Shown: positions 53,419-61,598 of the stretch, piece by piece
How positions within the stretch are numbered: the stretch's first letter is position 1
Layout: every line of letters starts with the position of its first letter
Assembly: GCA_963841705.1 (NCBI GenBank)
Contig: CAWJDY010000002.1
Span: 1 to 64,000, forward strand
Length of the DNA stretch: 64,000 nucleotides
Direction of reading: 5' to 3'
Source of the DNA: VAZQ01 sp963841705
GTDB taxonomy: Bacteria; Pseudomonadota; Alphaproteobacteria; Rhizobiales; Xanthobacteraceae
The notes under the pieces: model-generated
What the model was told of the DNA's origin: nothing
Database searches by the model: none
What the model saw: only the letters and a program-made list of their open reading frames with translations
Program-made: the position numbers and the translations under genes

Positions 53419-53478
53419 ATGCGAAGCATGAGCGGGAAACGCGCCAACCAGGAGATAAACTCCCATGAATGTGCTTGA
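53419..53478 (+). CDS. Possible 19-codon leader ORF overlapping the malic enzyme start
   Basis: ATG 53419 follows a strong GGGGAGG (53411-53417) and reads MRSMSGKRANQEINSHECA before TGA at 53476-53478, overlapping the malic enzyme ATG (53465) in another frame. Its ribosome-binding site is stronger than that of the main gene, so translational coupling is plausible. It could also be chance. Confidence 0.35.
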   Translation: MRSMSGKRANQEINSHECA

Positions 53479-55126
53479 GCCGGTCGGTACGCTTTCCGGC
53501 GCCCACGTCTTTCCACGCGGCGTGGCGCTGCTGCGCGATCCGCTGCTCAACAAGGGCACCGCTTTCAGCGAGCAGGAGCGCGATTGTCTGGGCTTGCGCG
53601 GATTGCTGCCGGCCAGTCTGCTGACGCTGCAGCAGCAGGCGGCGCGAGTGATGGATAATCTGCGCCACCTCCCGGACGATCTCGAGAAATACGTGGCGCT
53701 TAACGCGCTGCATGACCGCAACGAGACGCTGTTCTTCCGCGTACTTTGCGACAACATCGATGAGATCCAGCCGCTGGTCTATACCCCAACCGTGGGGCTA
53801 GCCTGCCAAAAATTTGGCCACATCTTCCAACGGCCGCGCGGCATTTTCATCACTGCCGACGACAAGGGACGCATCGCCGATCTGCTGGGGAACTGGCCGC
53901 ACCCGGCAAAGCTCATTGTTGTCACCGACGGGGAGCGCATTCTGGGCCTCGGCGACCTCGGGGCCAACGGCATGGGTATTCCGGTCGGCAAGCTCTCGCT
54001 CTATTCCGCCTGCGCCGGCGTGCATCCAAAATTGTGCCTGCCGGTGATGCTGGACGTGGGCACGAGCAATAAAGAGCTGCTGAATGACACCTATTATGTA
54101 GGGCTGCGCCGCCATCGAGTGAGCGGCCCGGAATACGACGAGCTCATCGAGGAATTCATCAACGCGGCGCAATCTGTGTTTCCCGGCGCGGTGATTCAGT
54201 TCGAGGACTTCGCCAACCACAGCGCGTTTCGCCTGTTGCGCAAATATCGCGATCGCGCCTGCGTCTTCAACGACGACATTCAGGGAACGGCCGCTGTGGC
54301 GCTTGCGGGCATCCTCTCCGCATTGCGCATTACCGGCGGCAAGCTCACGGAACAGAAGCTGCTTTTCCTCGGCGCGGGAGAGGCGGCGACCGGCATCGCA
54401 GACCTCGTGGTTTCCGCAATTATGGCGCAGGGACTTACCGAGCAGGAGGCGCGACGGCGCACCTGGCTGGTCGATTCCCGCGGGCTGGTCGTCAAGGATC
54501 GCAGCGAGCTTGCAGCGCATAAGCTGCCATACGCCCACTTGCACGCTCCGGTCGCCGATTTCCTCACCGCCATCCGAGCGATCGCGCCCACTGCGATCAT
54601 CGGGGTTGCAGCGGTCGGCGGCGCGTTTACGGGCGAAGTGCTGCAAACCATGGCGCGCCTCAATGACCGGCCCATCGTGTTCGCACTGTCCAACCCGACG
54701 TCGAAATCGGAATGCACGGCCGAAGAGGCCTACCATCACACGCACGGGCGTGCGCTGTTCGCATGCGGCAGCCCATGCCCGCCGGTCAAGCTCAACGGCA
54801 CGACCTTCGTGCCGCGTCAAGGCAACAACTCCTACATCTTCCCCGGCGTTGGGCTCGGCGCGATTGCAAGCGGCGCGCGGCGCGTCACCGACGAGATGTT
54901 CATGAGCGCCGCGCTCGCATTGGCGCGGCTCGTAACACCGGCGGATCTTGCGCAGGGCAGTCTTTACCCGGAGCTGCCGCGCATTCGCGAAGTCTCGGCG
55001 CATATCGCGGCGGCGGTAGCGCAGGTCGCCTACGATCGCGGCTTGGCGTCGGGAGGACCTCCGCGGGACATGTTGGCCCATGTCAGATCGCACATGTACG
55101 AGCCGTGTTATGACAGCTACGCATGA
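53465..55126 (+). CDS. maeA: NAD-dependent malic enzyme (oxaloacetate-decarboxylating type)
   Basis: 553 residues, the length of large NAD-malic enzymes. Hallmarks: LNKGTAFSEQERDCLGLRGL at the N-terminus, LVYTPTVGLACQKFGHIFQR with the catalytic Tyr, ILGLGDLGANGMGIPVGKLS, FEDFANHSAFRLL with metal-binding acidic residues, VFNDDIQGTAAVALAGILSA and the NAD-binding FLGAGEAATGIADL. It makes pyruvate, CO2 and NADH from malate. With PFOR and fumarate reductase it could feed a malate dismutation. AGGAG lies about 10 nt upstream of the ATG, and an FNR-type box lies at 53387. Confidence 0.92.
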   Translation: MNVLEPVGTLSGAHVFPRGVALLRDPLLNKGTAFSEQERDCLGLRGLLPASLLTLQQQAARVMDNLRHLPDDLEKYVALNALHDRNETLFFRVLCDNIDEIQPLVYTPTVGLACQKFGHIFQRPRGIFITADDKGRIADLLGNWPHPAKLIVVTDGERILGLGDLGANGMGIPVGKLSLYSACAGVHPKLCLPVMLDVGTSNKELLNDTYYVGLRRHRVSGPEYDELIEEFINAAQSVFPGAVIQFEDFANHSAFRLLRKYRDRACVFNDDIQGTAAVALAGILSALRITGGKLTEQKLLFLGAGEAATGIADLVVSAIMAQGLTEQEARRRTWLVDSRGLVVKDRSELAAHKLPYAHLHAPVADFLTAIRAIAPTAIIGVAAVGGAFTGEVLQTMARLNDRPIVFALSNPTSKSECTAEEAYHHTHGRALFACGSPCPPVKLNGTTFVPRQGNNSYIFPGVGLGAIASGARRVTDEMFMSAALALARLVTPADLAQGSLYPELPRIREVSAHIAAAVAQVAYDRGLASGGPPRDMLAHVRSHMYEPCYDSYA

Positions 55127-55162
55127 GCTGAGACGACCGAACGAGGAAGGAAAGGGAAAGTC

Positions 55163-55288
55163 ATGATACGAATCTTGATCGCAGCGGCCGCAGCCGCATT
55201 CATCATCCAGCCCGCGGTGGCGCGCGCGACGACGCAAAATTTGACAAATCGCAAAGCCGCAATGCGTCCAGGCTGTAGTGTTCGATGA
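55163..55288 (+). CDS. Small secreted peptide (hypothetical)
   Basis: 41 residues. ATG 55163 has AAGGAAAGGGAAAG upstream. It looks like a signal peptide (MIRILIAAAAAAFIIQPAVA with an Ala-x-Ala site) followed by about 20 polar residues. It overlaps the start of the next gene. No family recognised. It could also be a decayed start of a longer exported protein. Confidence 0.4.
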   Translation: MIRILIAAAAAAFIIQPAVARATTQNLTNRKAAMRPGCSVR

Positions 55289-55514
55289 CGTGACCTATTC
55301 ACAGCAGGAGGGCGCCGTATTGCAAGATCGGCATGCTTGGCAGCCCATAGCAACCGCTCCCTTCGACCGCGATTTGCAGCTCAGCGTGATCGAAAACGGA
55401 GAAGTGTACTCTCTGGTTTTTGCCTGCCGGCGCAGCCAATCCGGGTGGCAGGACGCGACCAGGAAAAAGCCGGTGTTTGTCGATCCCACCCACTGGCGTG
55501 AGTGGTCGGACTAG
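55278..55514 (+). CDS. Small conserved hypothetical protein
   Basis: 78 residues from GTG 55278. It contains HAWQPIATAPFDRDLQLSVI, LVFACRRSQSGWQDA and a PTHWREW end. This WQPI-TAP ... GW-DA ... PTHWR-W pattern is a recurring small protein of alphaproteobacteria with no known role. No membrane helix. Start choice is uncertain because of the overlap with the upstream peptide. Confidence 0.6.
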   Translation: MFDDVTYSQQEGAVLQDRHAWQPIATAPFDRDLQLSVIENGEVYSLVFACRRSQSGWQDATRKKPVFVDPTHWREWSD

Positions 55515-55536
55515 GGAAACACCAACTCCTGGGAAA

Positions 55537-55683
55537 TTACCTGCCTTTTTCTTCCTGCTTCAGTAGAGTGGCGAGTTTTCCCTGCTCTTCGGCGAGCAGC
55601 TTGGCAATCGTATCTCGCTTTGAGGCGTCCCTCTCTAGTTTCAGAAGCTGGGCGTAATGCTTGATATTGAGCTCAGTGATCAT
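55537..55683 (-). CDS. Small conserved alphaproteobacterial protein (48 residues)
   Basis: Reads MITELNIKHYAQLLKLERDA, then SKRDTIAKLLAEEQGKLATL, ending at TAA 55537. It is a single amphipathic helical protein. Short proteins with this ELNIxHYxxLLxxExDxxKRxTIxxLLAEE pattern are frequent in Bradyrhizobium-like genomes, function unknown. An FNR-type box (55781-55794) is centred 104 nt upstream of its ATG. The ribosome-binding site is weak. Confidence 0.65.
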   Translation of the reverse strand: MITELNIKHYAQLLKLERDASKRDTIAKLLAEEQGKLATLLKQEEKGR

Positions 55684-56455
55684 CCGTGCAGAGGGACCCA
55701 CGGCAAGCAACCCCCAAACGTAGAAGAGGCTCGCTTTTAACCCCCTCTAAAGACCGTGCCCCCGAAATTCGAGTAAAAATTTGATCAGGATCAAGGTCTG
55801 CCCCAATTCGGCAGGGACCGATTTGCACCGCCAAGCGAGCGTCGCCACAGAGCAGCTTGTGGGGGCCGAGCACCCACAGGTCGCCAGGCTTGCTGACCAC
55901 ACAATCCTTCCACCAATTGGGGTCAATGCTGTCCTGAGGGTCGGCGGGTTGCTCTTCAAAATCGGTCACAAGCTGATCGATCTCGACAGCCTCGAAGCCG
56001 AGTATCGAGACATCAAGACCCTCCGTTTCCAATAACCCAGCCAACTCCGGTATTTCGATCGCAAGGCGCTCACGATCCCAGCCCGCGTTCTCCGCAATCT
56101 TATTGTCAGCAATCGCAAGCGCCCGCCGTCTCGCCGGTGGAAGTCCCGCCAGCACGATGACCGGCACTTTCGGGAGGCCGAGTAGCTGTGCTGCCTTATA
56201 GCGGCCCTCGCCGGCGATGAGTTCCCCATCTTCAGTCATCAGCAATGGGTTGGTGAAGCCGAACGCGACGATGCTGTTTGCGATCTGGCGGATCTGCTTG
56301 GCGGAATGGGTCCTGGAATTACGCTGATTGAGCTTGATTTGACTGATCGACAGCGCCTGCACCTGCACATTCGTGGCCTTGAGCTCGCAGCGAGGCGTGC
56401 AATTAACCGACACCAACGGCGGCGTTTGCATCAGCACCGTCAGCATCGTCAGCAC
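55673..56455 (-). CDS. ParB/Srx-like domain protein, truncated DNA methylase
   Basis: The frame from GTG 56455 encodes a ParB-like domain (QIKLNQRNSRTHSAKQIRQI, FGFTNPLLMTEDGELIAGEG, GRYKAAQLLGLPKVPVIVL, IADNKIAENAGWD), then GDLWVLGPHKLLCGDAR, the linker that in phage-borne enzymes leads to an adenine/cytosine methylase. The methylase domain is missing; after about 55838 the sequence is unrelated and contains an FNR-type box. So the protein is a truncated remnant of a phage DNA-modification enzyme. The neighbours are other phage replication/recombination genes. Confidence 0.7.
   Translation of the reverse strand: MLTMLTVLMQTPPLVSVNCTPRCELKATNVQVQALSISQIKLNQRNSRTHSAKQIRQIANSIVAFGFTNPLLMTEDGELIAGEGRYKAAQLLGLPKVPVIVLAGLPPARRRALAIADNKIAENAGWDRERLAIEIPELAGLLETEGLDVSILGFEAVEIDQLVTDFEEQPADPQDSIDPNWWKDCVVSKPGDLWVLGPHKLLCGDARLAVQIGPCRIGADLDPDQIFTRISGARSLEGVKSEPLLRLGVACRGSLCTDDH
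55781..55794. promoter_or_regulatory. FNR/FixK-type box near the prophage-remnant edge
   Basis: TTGATCAGGATCAA, a perfect consensus match. It lies inside the unrelated tail of the truncated ParB frame but upstream (104 nt) of the 48-residue gene on the minus strand, so it probably belongs to that gene and marks where the phage segment was joined. Confidence 0.75.
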
Positions 56456-56468
56456 GAACGAGCCTTGC

Positions 56469-58148
56469 CTAACTTCGGATCACAGCAACAACGGATTGGT
56501 TGCGCCCAGAGCCGTTGCTGGAACCGGCACTGACGGTGGTGACGGTAGTGACGGTAGCTTCCGCAGCTGTGCTCACCCTAATCATTCTCATCCCGCCCCG
56601 ACCTTCGCGAGAAAACGAAATTTCGATACCCACAGTCCGCAGGAACGTCTGCGCGCGCCGCAGGCGACCGGCGAGCGCCCGTGGACCTTTTGCCCAAGCT
56701 GTGCCACTCGAGATCTCATCTCGAGCACTCTGCGCACACAGCCGCAAAAGCTCTGTCGCGCTCCCGGTCCAGATGGTCCGGTCGACCATGATGGCACGCA
56801 CGCAAGTGGCTATGGGATCTGCTTCGATGATGCTCTCGATGGCCGCTCTGCGGTTTGCCGCGTAGGCGCGCGCGAAAGTGCCAGCAGGCCATAGCGCTGT
56901 TTCGCAAGCCGTGGCCCAGAGCGCGAAATCGGCCATGCGCGGCAGTCGGTCGAGGTGAACGCGACCTATCGCCCGCAAGCCATGCACGACCGCGTCGAGC
57001 AGGGCGCCCAGGATGCGCGGGCGCGCGATTGCGAACTCGCGCCACAGCTCGCTCTCGGGGCGCCGTTGCGGCTCGCCAACGGGTGCCAGGGTCAGAAAAA
57101 TCGCCCGGTCCCCGAGATCCGGCCGGCTGACCACCTCCTCGATGCCGTTCAATAGGATCGGGCGCGCCGCGTCGAACAGTATCTCCTCGTCGTCGGTGTA
57201 GAGCTGCCGTACGGCGAAGCTGCCGCCGGTCGCAAGCCGGCAGAGGGCGTCAGAGAGCCAAACCGGCAAGCCGGAGAGATTATCGAATGCAAGCAGGTAG
57301 CCGTTGTTGGCTGCAATCATCAGCTCGCGTTCCTCGCGCGAGAATGACCGCACCGGGGCGGCATTAGGATCGATCAACGCCTTAAGCAGCTTGGAGAGGA
57401 CGGTCTTTGCCGAGCCCTGCTCACCCGATATCGCCAGTAGGGGATAGGGGCCGCCTGATCGCAATGCCGCCAACAGCCAGGCGACGATCAGCACAAAGTC
57501 GTTCCGGCCCGCAAGATTGAGGAACGAGTTGAGGGCCTCAACGGACCCGCCACGCTCAGGTACCGGCAGCGGCAACATCCCGGCGGGCCGGCGAAAGCGC
57601 ACGGGCGGAGATCCAATGACCCGCCATCCCTCGGGTCCGATATCGACGGCGCGCCAGTGCTCATCGGCGAGATCGAGATAAATGTGGCCGGCATGCTCGG
57701 CGGTGCGGATGTGGACCGGTCGTTCCGGACCATCGAATTGCGCCCGCGCTTCGAGCAGGTCGAGCGCCGACCTGATCTCCGCTGCGCTCGCAGCTTCCCC
57801 GGTCGCCTGATAATGGCTGCGCCTCAGGAAGGCCCGAAACCGCTTGCTTCGGATGGGCCAGGTTTCGCGGTGGCCATCGATCATGATGTCGGCGAATGCG
57901 GTGCCGACCGGGGTGTGAAAGAGGTCCTCAGGTCGTGCGATGTCGATGAGCATGCCAGTTACTGAGGCGACGCTGGGCTGCGAGCAGATCGGGCCGACAA
58001 ACTGCCGGGAGTTGCCGGCCTGAACAGCCCTCTCAAATTGGCGCGTTTGGATCCGGGCTCGCGCTTGATCGATCGGGAGCTGATTGATCGGACGTGTTCG
58101 TAGGCTGTATCCGCCTGAGCCCTCCAATCGACGGGGATAGTTCGCCAT
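56469..58148 (-). CDS. Phage/plasmid-type ATPase (primase-helicase-like)
   Basis: 559 residues. Walker A ISGEQGSAKTVLSKLLKALI (about residues 239-258) and Walker B YLLAFDNLSGLP, followed by LATGGSFAVRQLYTDDEEIL and an Arg-rich sensor region. The N-terminal part has a GHIYLDLADEHWRAVDIGPE block found with these ATPases. Such proteins occur in prophages and integrated elements and may act as replicative helicases. The start overlaps the ERF gene by 116 nt, which is long, so a later start is possible. The extreme C-terminus is low complexity. Confidence 0.72.
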   Translation of the reverse strand: MANYPRRLEGSGGYSLRTRPINQLPIDQARARIQTRQFERAVQAGNSRQFVGPICSQPSVASVTGMLIDIARPEDLFHTPVGTAFADIMIDGHRETWPIRSKRFRAFLRRSHYQATGEAASAAEIRSALDLLEARAQFDGPERPVHIRTAEHAGHIYLDLADEHWRAVDIGPEGWRVIGSPPVRFRRPAGMLPLPVPERGGSVEALNSFLNLAGRNDFVLIVAWLLAALRSGGPYPLLAISGEQGSAKTVLSKLLKALIDPNAAPVRSFSREERELMIAANNGYLLAFDNLSGLPVWLSDALCRLATGGSFAVRQLYTDDEEILFDAARPILLNGIEEVVSRPDLGDRAIFLTLAPVGEPQRRPESELWREFAIARPRILGALLDAVVHGLRAIGRVHLDRLPRMADFALWATACETALWPAGTFARAYAANRRAAIESIIEADPIATCVRAIMVDRTIWTGSATELLRLCAQSARDEISSGTAWAKGPRALAGRLRRAQTFLRTVGIEISFSREGRGGMRMIRVSTAAEATVTTVTTVSAGSSNGSGRNQSVVAVIRS

Positions 58149-59343
58149 CAGCTCGGCTTTGCTGCCAGAGCTTGAGCGCGACTGGAAGCGGATCGATGTT
58201 GAGCCGGCGCCACCATGCGACCTCGTTACCCGAACGATGCAGCTCGCGGTGATGGATACGGCAAACCGGGACGGTGAACTCGTCGCTTACTCGACGTCCG
58301 AGGGCACGCGGTTGGGTGAAGGTGAGGTGGTGCGGGTCCGACGGTACGCGGCCGCACACCAGGCAGGGCTGCCGGAGCACGTACGTGCGGTGGTCCTTAT
58401 CGCGCAGGCGAACCGTCTTGCCCAAAGCACCCACTGGACTCCTTCGCAAGCTCTTCGCGGCGGCAGCCGGAGCCTTCTTGCTACTGACGGCATCCGCCAG
58501 GCTGGCAGCGCCCACGCCTTGGTCCGGGACATCGGTAAGTGTCCCGCTAGGGGCCAGAGCACCAGAGCTCGCACAAGCCCCGCCAGCGGCATCCCTGCCG
58601 TTACCAATTGTACTGAGCCTCGCCTGAAACCGCTCCTCGACGATCTTGGCATCTCCGGCCGTCAGGGAGTTCTTGGCAGGGAGATTCCGATGCGCCCAGG
58701 CGGCCGCCTCGTCCTCCGAGGTTATGGCTGTCATTTGCTCAACCAGGCTTTCGCGCAGGCTTGCTGATAGCTGTTCACCGAGGACAGACCTTGTCGAACT
58801 CCCGGGAAACCTTCCATCACCACCGGCTCTCCGTTGGGCCGGCGCTGCCTGCACATTAGTTTCTTTGCGATGATCCGATGGTCGCGGCAGCTCGCCTACG
58901 GAATCCGAACCAGCGCTCAGATCTGGCGCATCTAGATCGTCCTCTCCGGCAATGCCCACGAGCGTGAAAAGGGCATAACGCCGGGCGTAGGTTAGGGCGG
59001 AGCCCATACGCTGTGCTGAGACGATGTCGGACATCGGGCAAACCGGCCATTCCGAGGAAATCCATTCCCCGGACGAATGCGCAAGAATGGTGGTCAGGCG
59101 AAGGAGACCACCTTCCTTATCAATCTCTGTAGACTGAATTGTTGCGATCTCATGCCGTCCGAGACTCTTGCGGACAATGTCGAGGCCGCTCGATAGCGGG
59201 GCATAGCGGAAGGTTCGGTCGGCTTCACGGGGGAAGGGGGACCGGATGATGCCAACGAGCGATTTTTCCGGATTGGTCAACTCCGCCTGGGCTTTGGCCA
59301 GCGCGCCGGAAATATTTCCAATTGTATCACTGGATCGGTGCAT
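58033..59343 (-). CDS. ERF-family single-strand annealing protein with HNH-like C-terminal tail
   Basis: 436 residues from the ATG at 59343. The N-terminal about 150 residues match the ERF recombinase pattern: ALAKAQAELTNPEKSLVG, FRYAPLSSGLDIVRKSLGRH, LAHSSGEWISSEWPV and GSALTYARRYALFTLVGI. A Gln/Ser/Pro-rich linker follows. At about residues 335-385 lies a zinc-type segment CLVCGRVPSDPHHLTF with CRIHHRELHRSG, resembling HNH or DUF968-type phage proteins. A fusion of annealing and nuclease-like parts would be unusual. It overlaps the exonuclease gene by 17 nt. Confidence 0.75.
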   Translation of the reverse strand: MHRSSDTIGNISGALAKAQAELTNPEKSLVGIIRSPFPREADRTFRYAPLSSGLDIVRKSLGRHEIATIQSTEIDKEGGLLRLTTILAHSSGEWISSEWPVCPMSDIVSAQRMGSALTYARRYALFTLVGIAGEDDLDAPDLSAGSDSVGELPRPSDHRKETNVQAAPAQRRAGGDGRFPGSSTRSVLGEQLSASLRESLVEQMTAITSEDEAAAWAHRNLPAKNSLTAGDAKIVEERFQARLSTIGNGRDAAGGACASSGALAPSGTLTDVPDQGVGAASLADAVSSKKAPAAAAKSLRRSPVGALGKTVRLRDKDHRTYVLRQPCLVCGRVPSDPHHLTFTQPRALGRRVSDEFTVPVCRIHHRELHRSGNEVAWWRRLNIDPLPVALKLWQQSRADGELSPSIGGLRRIQPTNTSDQSAPDRSSASPDPNAPI

Positions 59344-60154
59344 GGACGGCCTCCGTCGCCAGCACATCGAAGCTTACCGCCCCTGATCTCGAGCGCCTCC
59401 CGCGTACTCCGTGCCCAATTGCCTCCTTGGCATCCTCAGGCATCAGCGCCTTCAGCTCGCTTTTTGCCCGTTCATGCTCGAGAAAGGCCTCCCGGGTGTT
59501 GCGGAACAGGGCCGCAAATCCGGCCCATGAGTTCGATGAGCTCATGTCGACAATGCGGATGGCCTCGATCCGTGGTCGGGGTGCCTCGGCAATAATGAGG
59601 TCGGGGACCTCACCGGATTGCACACAGCGCCAGAATTTCTTTTCCGCCGAGACAAGGACGCTGAGATAGAGCGGGTCCATGGGGATAGCGATCTCAACCC
59701 ATTTTCCCCCGCCGGTGATCACCGAGAGCACCGAGCTGCGCAGGTGGGTGACCCACATGTTATGCTGGAGCTGGGCCATGTATTTTTCGGCCGCGGCCTC
59801 CTCCGAGAACGACCAGGGCAGCATAAACTTGGCCTCGAACACCGCTTCCGTGCCCTCTACAATGCCGTCGAGGGTGGCAGCCATCCAGGAGATCGCCGAG
59901 TGTCTCACGTGGCGCTGCACGTCCCGGATTTGCCGGCCGGTGTTGCGCTGGTACCAGGAGCGGTTGAGCTCCTCCGTGGCCGAGCCAAGCTGCACGATGA
60001 GGTTTCCGGAGAGGTCCTCGGGCTCAACCTCTCCCCGTTTCTCGCGCCAGAGGTGGATGAGGGCGGCTTCATCGTTACCCATAATGATGCGGGCGTCGGA
60101 GCCGCCAATGAAGCCTCGCCTTTTTAGATAACTTTGTGCCGCAGGGGGTCCCAT
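59327..60154 (-). CDS. YqaJ-type phage exonuclease
   Basis: 275 residues. It opens GFIGGSDARIIMG and has LIHLWREKRGEVEPEDLSGN, the catalytic-type TLDGIVEGTEAVFEAKFMLP (Asp and Glu-x-Lys of the lambda-exonuclease fold) and YMAQLQHNMWVTH. Together with the ERF protein it forms a Red-like pair: exonuclease plus annealing protein. It is the first gene of the leftward phage operon, divergent from the XRE regulator. The last residues overlap the ERF start. Confidence 0.8.
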   Translation of the reverse strand: MGPPAAQSYLKRRGFIGGSDARIIMGNDEAALIHLWREKRGEVEPEDLSGNLIVQLGSATEELNRSWYQRNTGRQIRDVQRHVRHSAISWMAATLDGIVEGTEAVFEAKFMLPWSFSEEAAAEKYMAQLQHNMWVTHLRSSVLSVITGGGKWVEIAIPMDPLYLSVLVSAEKKFWRCVQSGEVPDLIIAEAPRPRIEAIRIVDMSSSNSWAGFAALFRNTREAFLEHERAKSELKALMPEDAKEAIGHGVRGRRSRSGAVSFDVLATEAVHAPIQ

Positions 60155-60188
60155 TGGGAGAATCCGTGTTCTCTATTTACGACATAAG

Positions 60189-60203
60189 TTTCTAAAATAG
60201 AAA
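60189..60203. promoter_or_regulatory. Candidate operator for the XRE regulator
   Basis: TTTCTAAAATAGAAA is a 6-bp inverted repeat with a 3-base centre in the 116-bp AT-rich gap between the divergent exonuclease and XRE genes; a related half-site CTATTTTCGATAA follows at 60219-60231. The position suits repression of both promoters. Confidence 0.5.
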
Positions 60204-60270
60204 TCTATCCCTGTCAACCTATTTTCGATAAATTTGATGAGAATCGCCTATTGATGCCAAGATTTGCCGT

Positions 60271-60525
60271 ATGATCACTCCGGCACAATGCAGGGCGGCC
60301 CGCGGACTTCTCGACTGGACACAACAGGAGCTTGCGGAGGAAGCGGGAGTAAGCATTGTGACAGTTCGTCACTTCGAGGCCGGTTCCAACGAGCCGCGTA
60401 GAGCAACTCTCGAAGTAATCAGGCGCGCTTTGGAAGGCGGTGGCGTCGAATTCATCGACGAAAATGGTGGCGGGCCGGGCCTGCGATTGCGAAGGCGTCG
60501 TCGAAAAGTGGATATACAGACATAA
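60271..60525 (+). CDS. XRE-family helix-turn-helix regulator
   Basis: 84 residues. It starts MITPAQCRAARGLLDWTQQE, with the helix-turn-helix LAEEAGVSIVTVRHFEAGSN and RATLEVIRRALEGGGVEFID. This short XRE type is frequent in alphaproteobacteria, often near integrated elements. The C-terminal tail is Arg-rich (RLRRRRRK). Divergent from the phage operon, it is the likely repressor of the 56-60 kb remnant. Confidence 0.85.
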   Translation: MITPAQCRAARGLLDWTQQELAEEAGVSIVTVRHFEAGSNEPRRATLEVIRRALEGGGVEFIDENGGGPGLRLRRRRRKVDIQT

Positions 60526-60950
60526 AGCGTGCACAAGGCGGCTGCTCGCGCAGTTTTGCTACCGACAGAGAAGCAGCACTAAGCAATCCAACAAGCAGTG
60601 CGTGCGCTGAGCGCTCAACCGCTCCGCAGCACGTGCTTGGTGCAGACGCGGCAGTATTATGCGGATCGACACCGGGCATTCGTCGCACGACCATTTTACG
60701 GGCCGCTGTCGTCGAGCCGCACTGAAAGACGTTGAGCCAGGCGTTCCGAAGGCTGAGCGCGGGCGGTATAATCAAAAGTCGGGACCGACGGCACCTGAAC
60801 ATTGTCGACCGCGCGGCGCTCGAGGCGATTTCGAGCTGATGCGAGATCGAAGGAGGGAAAACAAAGGCGCGCGCACTGGTAAGTGCTCGCTCTCCTTGTG
60901 TTCTGATTACAAGTCTACTCGCCGCCTCATCTCAGGCCAGTCTGTGCCGA
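60526..60950. other. 425-bp stretch with no supported gene
   Basis: Several short frames are open, but none shows a family pattern, a good ribosome-binding site or a membrane/signal feature. No tRNA, attachment site or clear repeat was seen. It may be the outer edge of the integrated element. Confidence 0.5.
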
Positions 60951-61268
60951 TTACCCACTGCTGCGGTTAATGGACACTGGAGCAACGCCGTTTTGGCCGA
61001 AGATGCCTCGACGAGGTCTGGGTTGGTCGTACTGCAACTCGAATAAAATATCGGCGTTCACACAAAACCATGGTGCAAAGTTTACCATCGCGGGCGAGTA
61101 ATCGAGCCATTCCTCGCAGGTCCTCTTGGACCGGCAAGCTCTACAGCGCTGGAACGCGGCCGCATATCGCAAGCTCAATCGCGGCAGAACTCCAGCATTC
61201 GGCTCAATCCCAAGACGTGCCATCATTTCGTAAAGGTGCGCCGGGCATTCGTGTGGCAGTGCGGTCAT
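60951..61268 (-). CDS. DUF6455-family protein
   Basis: 105 residues from the ATG at 61268, with AAGGAGA (61275-61281) as ribosome-binding site. It contains MMARLGIEPNAGVLPRLSLR, CRACRSKRTCEEWLDYSP and FCVNADILFELQYDQP, the DUF6455 pattern with a Cys-x2-Cys-x5-Cys cluster that may bind a metal. In this window it sits by cytochrome genes and under an FNR-type box, so a redox or anaerobic role is suggested. Function of the family is not known to me. Confidence 0.75.
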   Translation of the reverse strand: MTALPHECPAHLYEMMARLGIEPNAGVLPRLSLRYAAAFQRCRACRSKRTCEEWLDYSPAMVNFAPWFCVNADILFELQYDQPRPRRGIFGQNGVAPVSINRSSG

Positions 61269-61313
61269 AACTCATCTCCTTCGTGCAGAATGGCCCAACG
61301 GCTTGGCCTCACA

Positions 61314-61327
61314 CTGATATAAATCAA
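61314..61327. promoter_or_regulatory. FNR/FixK-type box upstream of the DUF6455 gene
   Basis: CTGATATAAATCAA (TTGATTTATATCAG on the minus strand), one mismatch per site, centred 52.5 nt upstream of the DUF6455 ATG. Confidence 0.65.
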
Positions 61328-61430
61328 AAACTCTTTATTCCTCTCTTCTCTTGGTGCAGCCCCTAAACTGTCCGGGCTGATGCGCCCGCACCCTGAGATC
61401 GTTCCGCGTTCCTCATGGCGGACGGCCATG

Positions 61431-61444
61431 CTGATATGTATCAG
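61431..61444. promoter_or_regulatory. Symmetric FNR-like box between DUF6455 and cytochrome genes
   Basis: CTGATATGTATCAG, a perfect palindrome with the FNR core spacing but C/G at the outer positions. It lies midway between two better boxes and could serve either direction. Confidence 0.5.
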
Positions 61445-61492
61445 GCCAAAGTCGATTACTGCTGAGCATTGCACCGCACGGGCGCCCCTTCC

Positions 61493-61506
61493 TTGACAAA
61501 AATCAA
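61493..61506. promoter_or_regulatory. FNR/FixK-type box upstream of the small cytochrome c
   Basis: TTGACAAAAATCAA, one mismatch from consensus, centred 99.5 nt upstream of the ATG at 61599. Confidence 0.75.
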
Positions 61507-61598
61507 GATGTGCTTCCTCGGTTTTTTTGCGATGCTGCGAACGTGAATGGGTGCTCTCGTGGTCAAGGCTTGATGGAACAGGAAAGAGGAGTTGGTGG

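Noticed and set aside
53798..55237. 479-codon minus-strand frame opposite the malic enzyme
   Set aside because: Antisense composition and no ribosome-binding site; the malic enzyme frame is certain.
60219..60245. TTTGATGAGAATCG near the XRE gene as another FNR box
   Set aside because: Only the left half-site fits; the right half lacks CAA, and the gene context is phage regulation.
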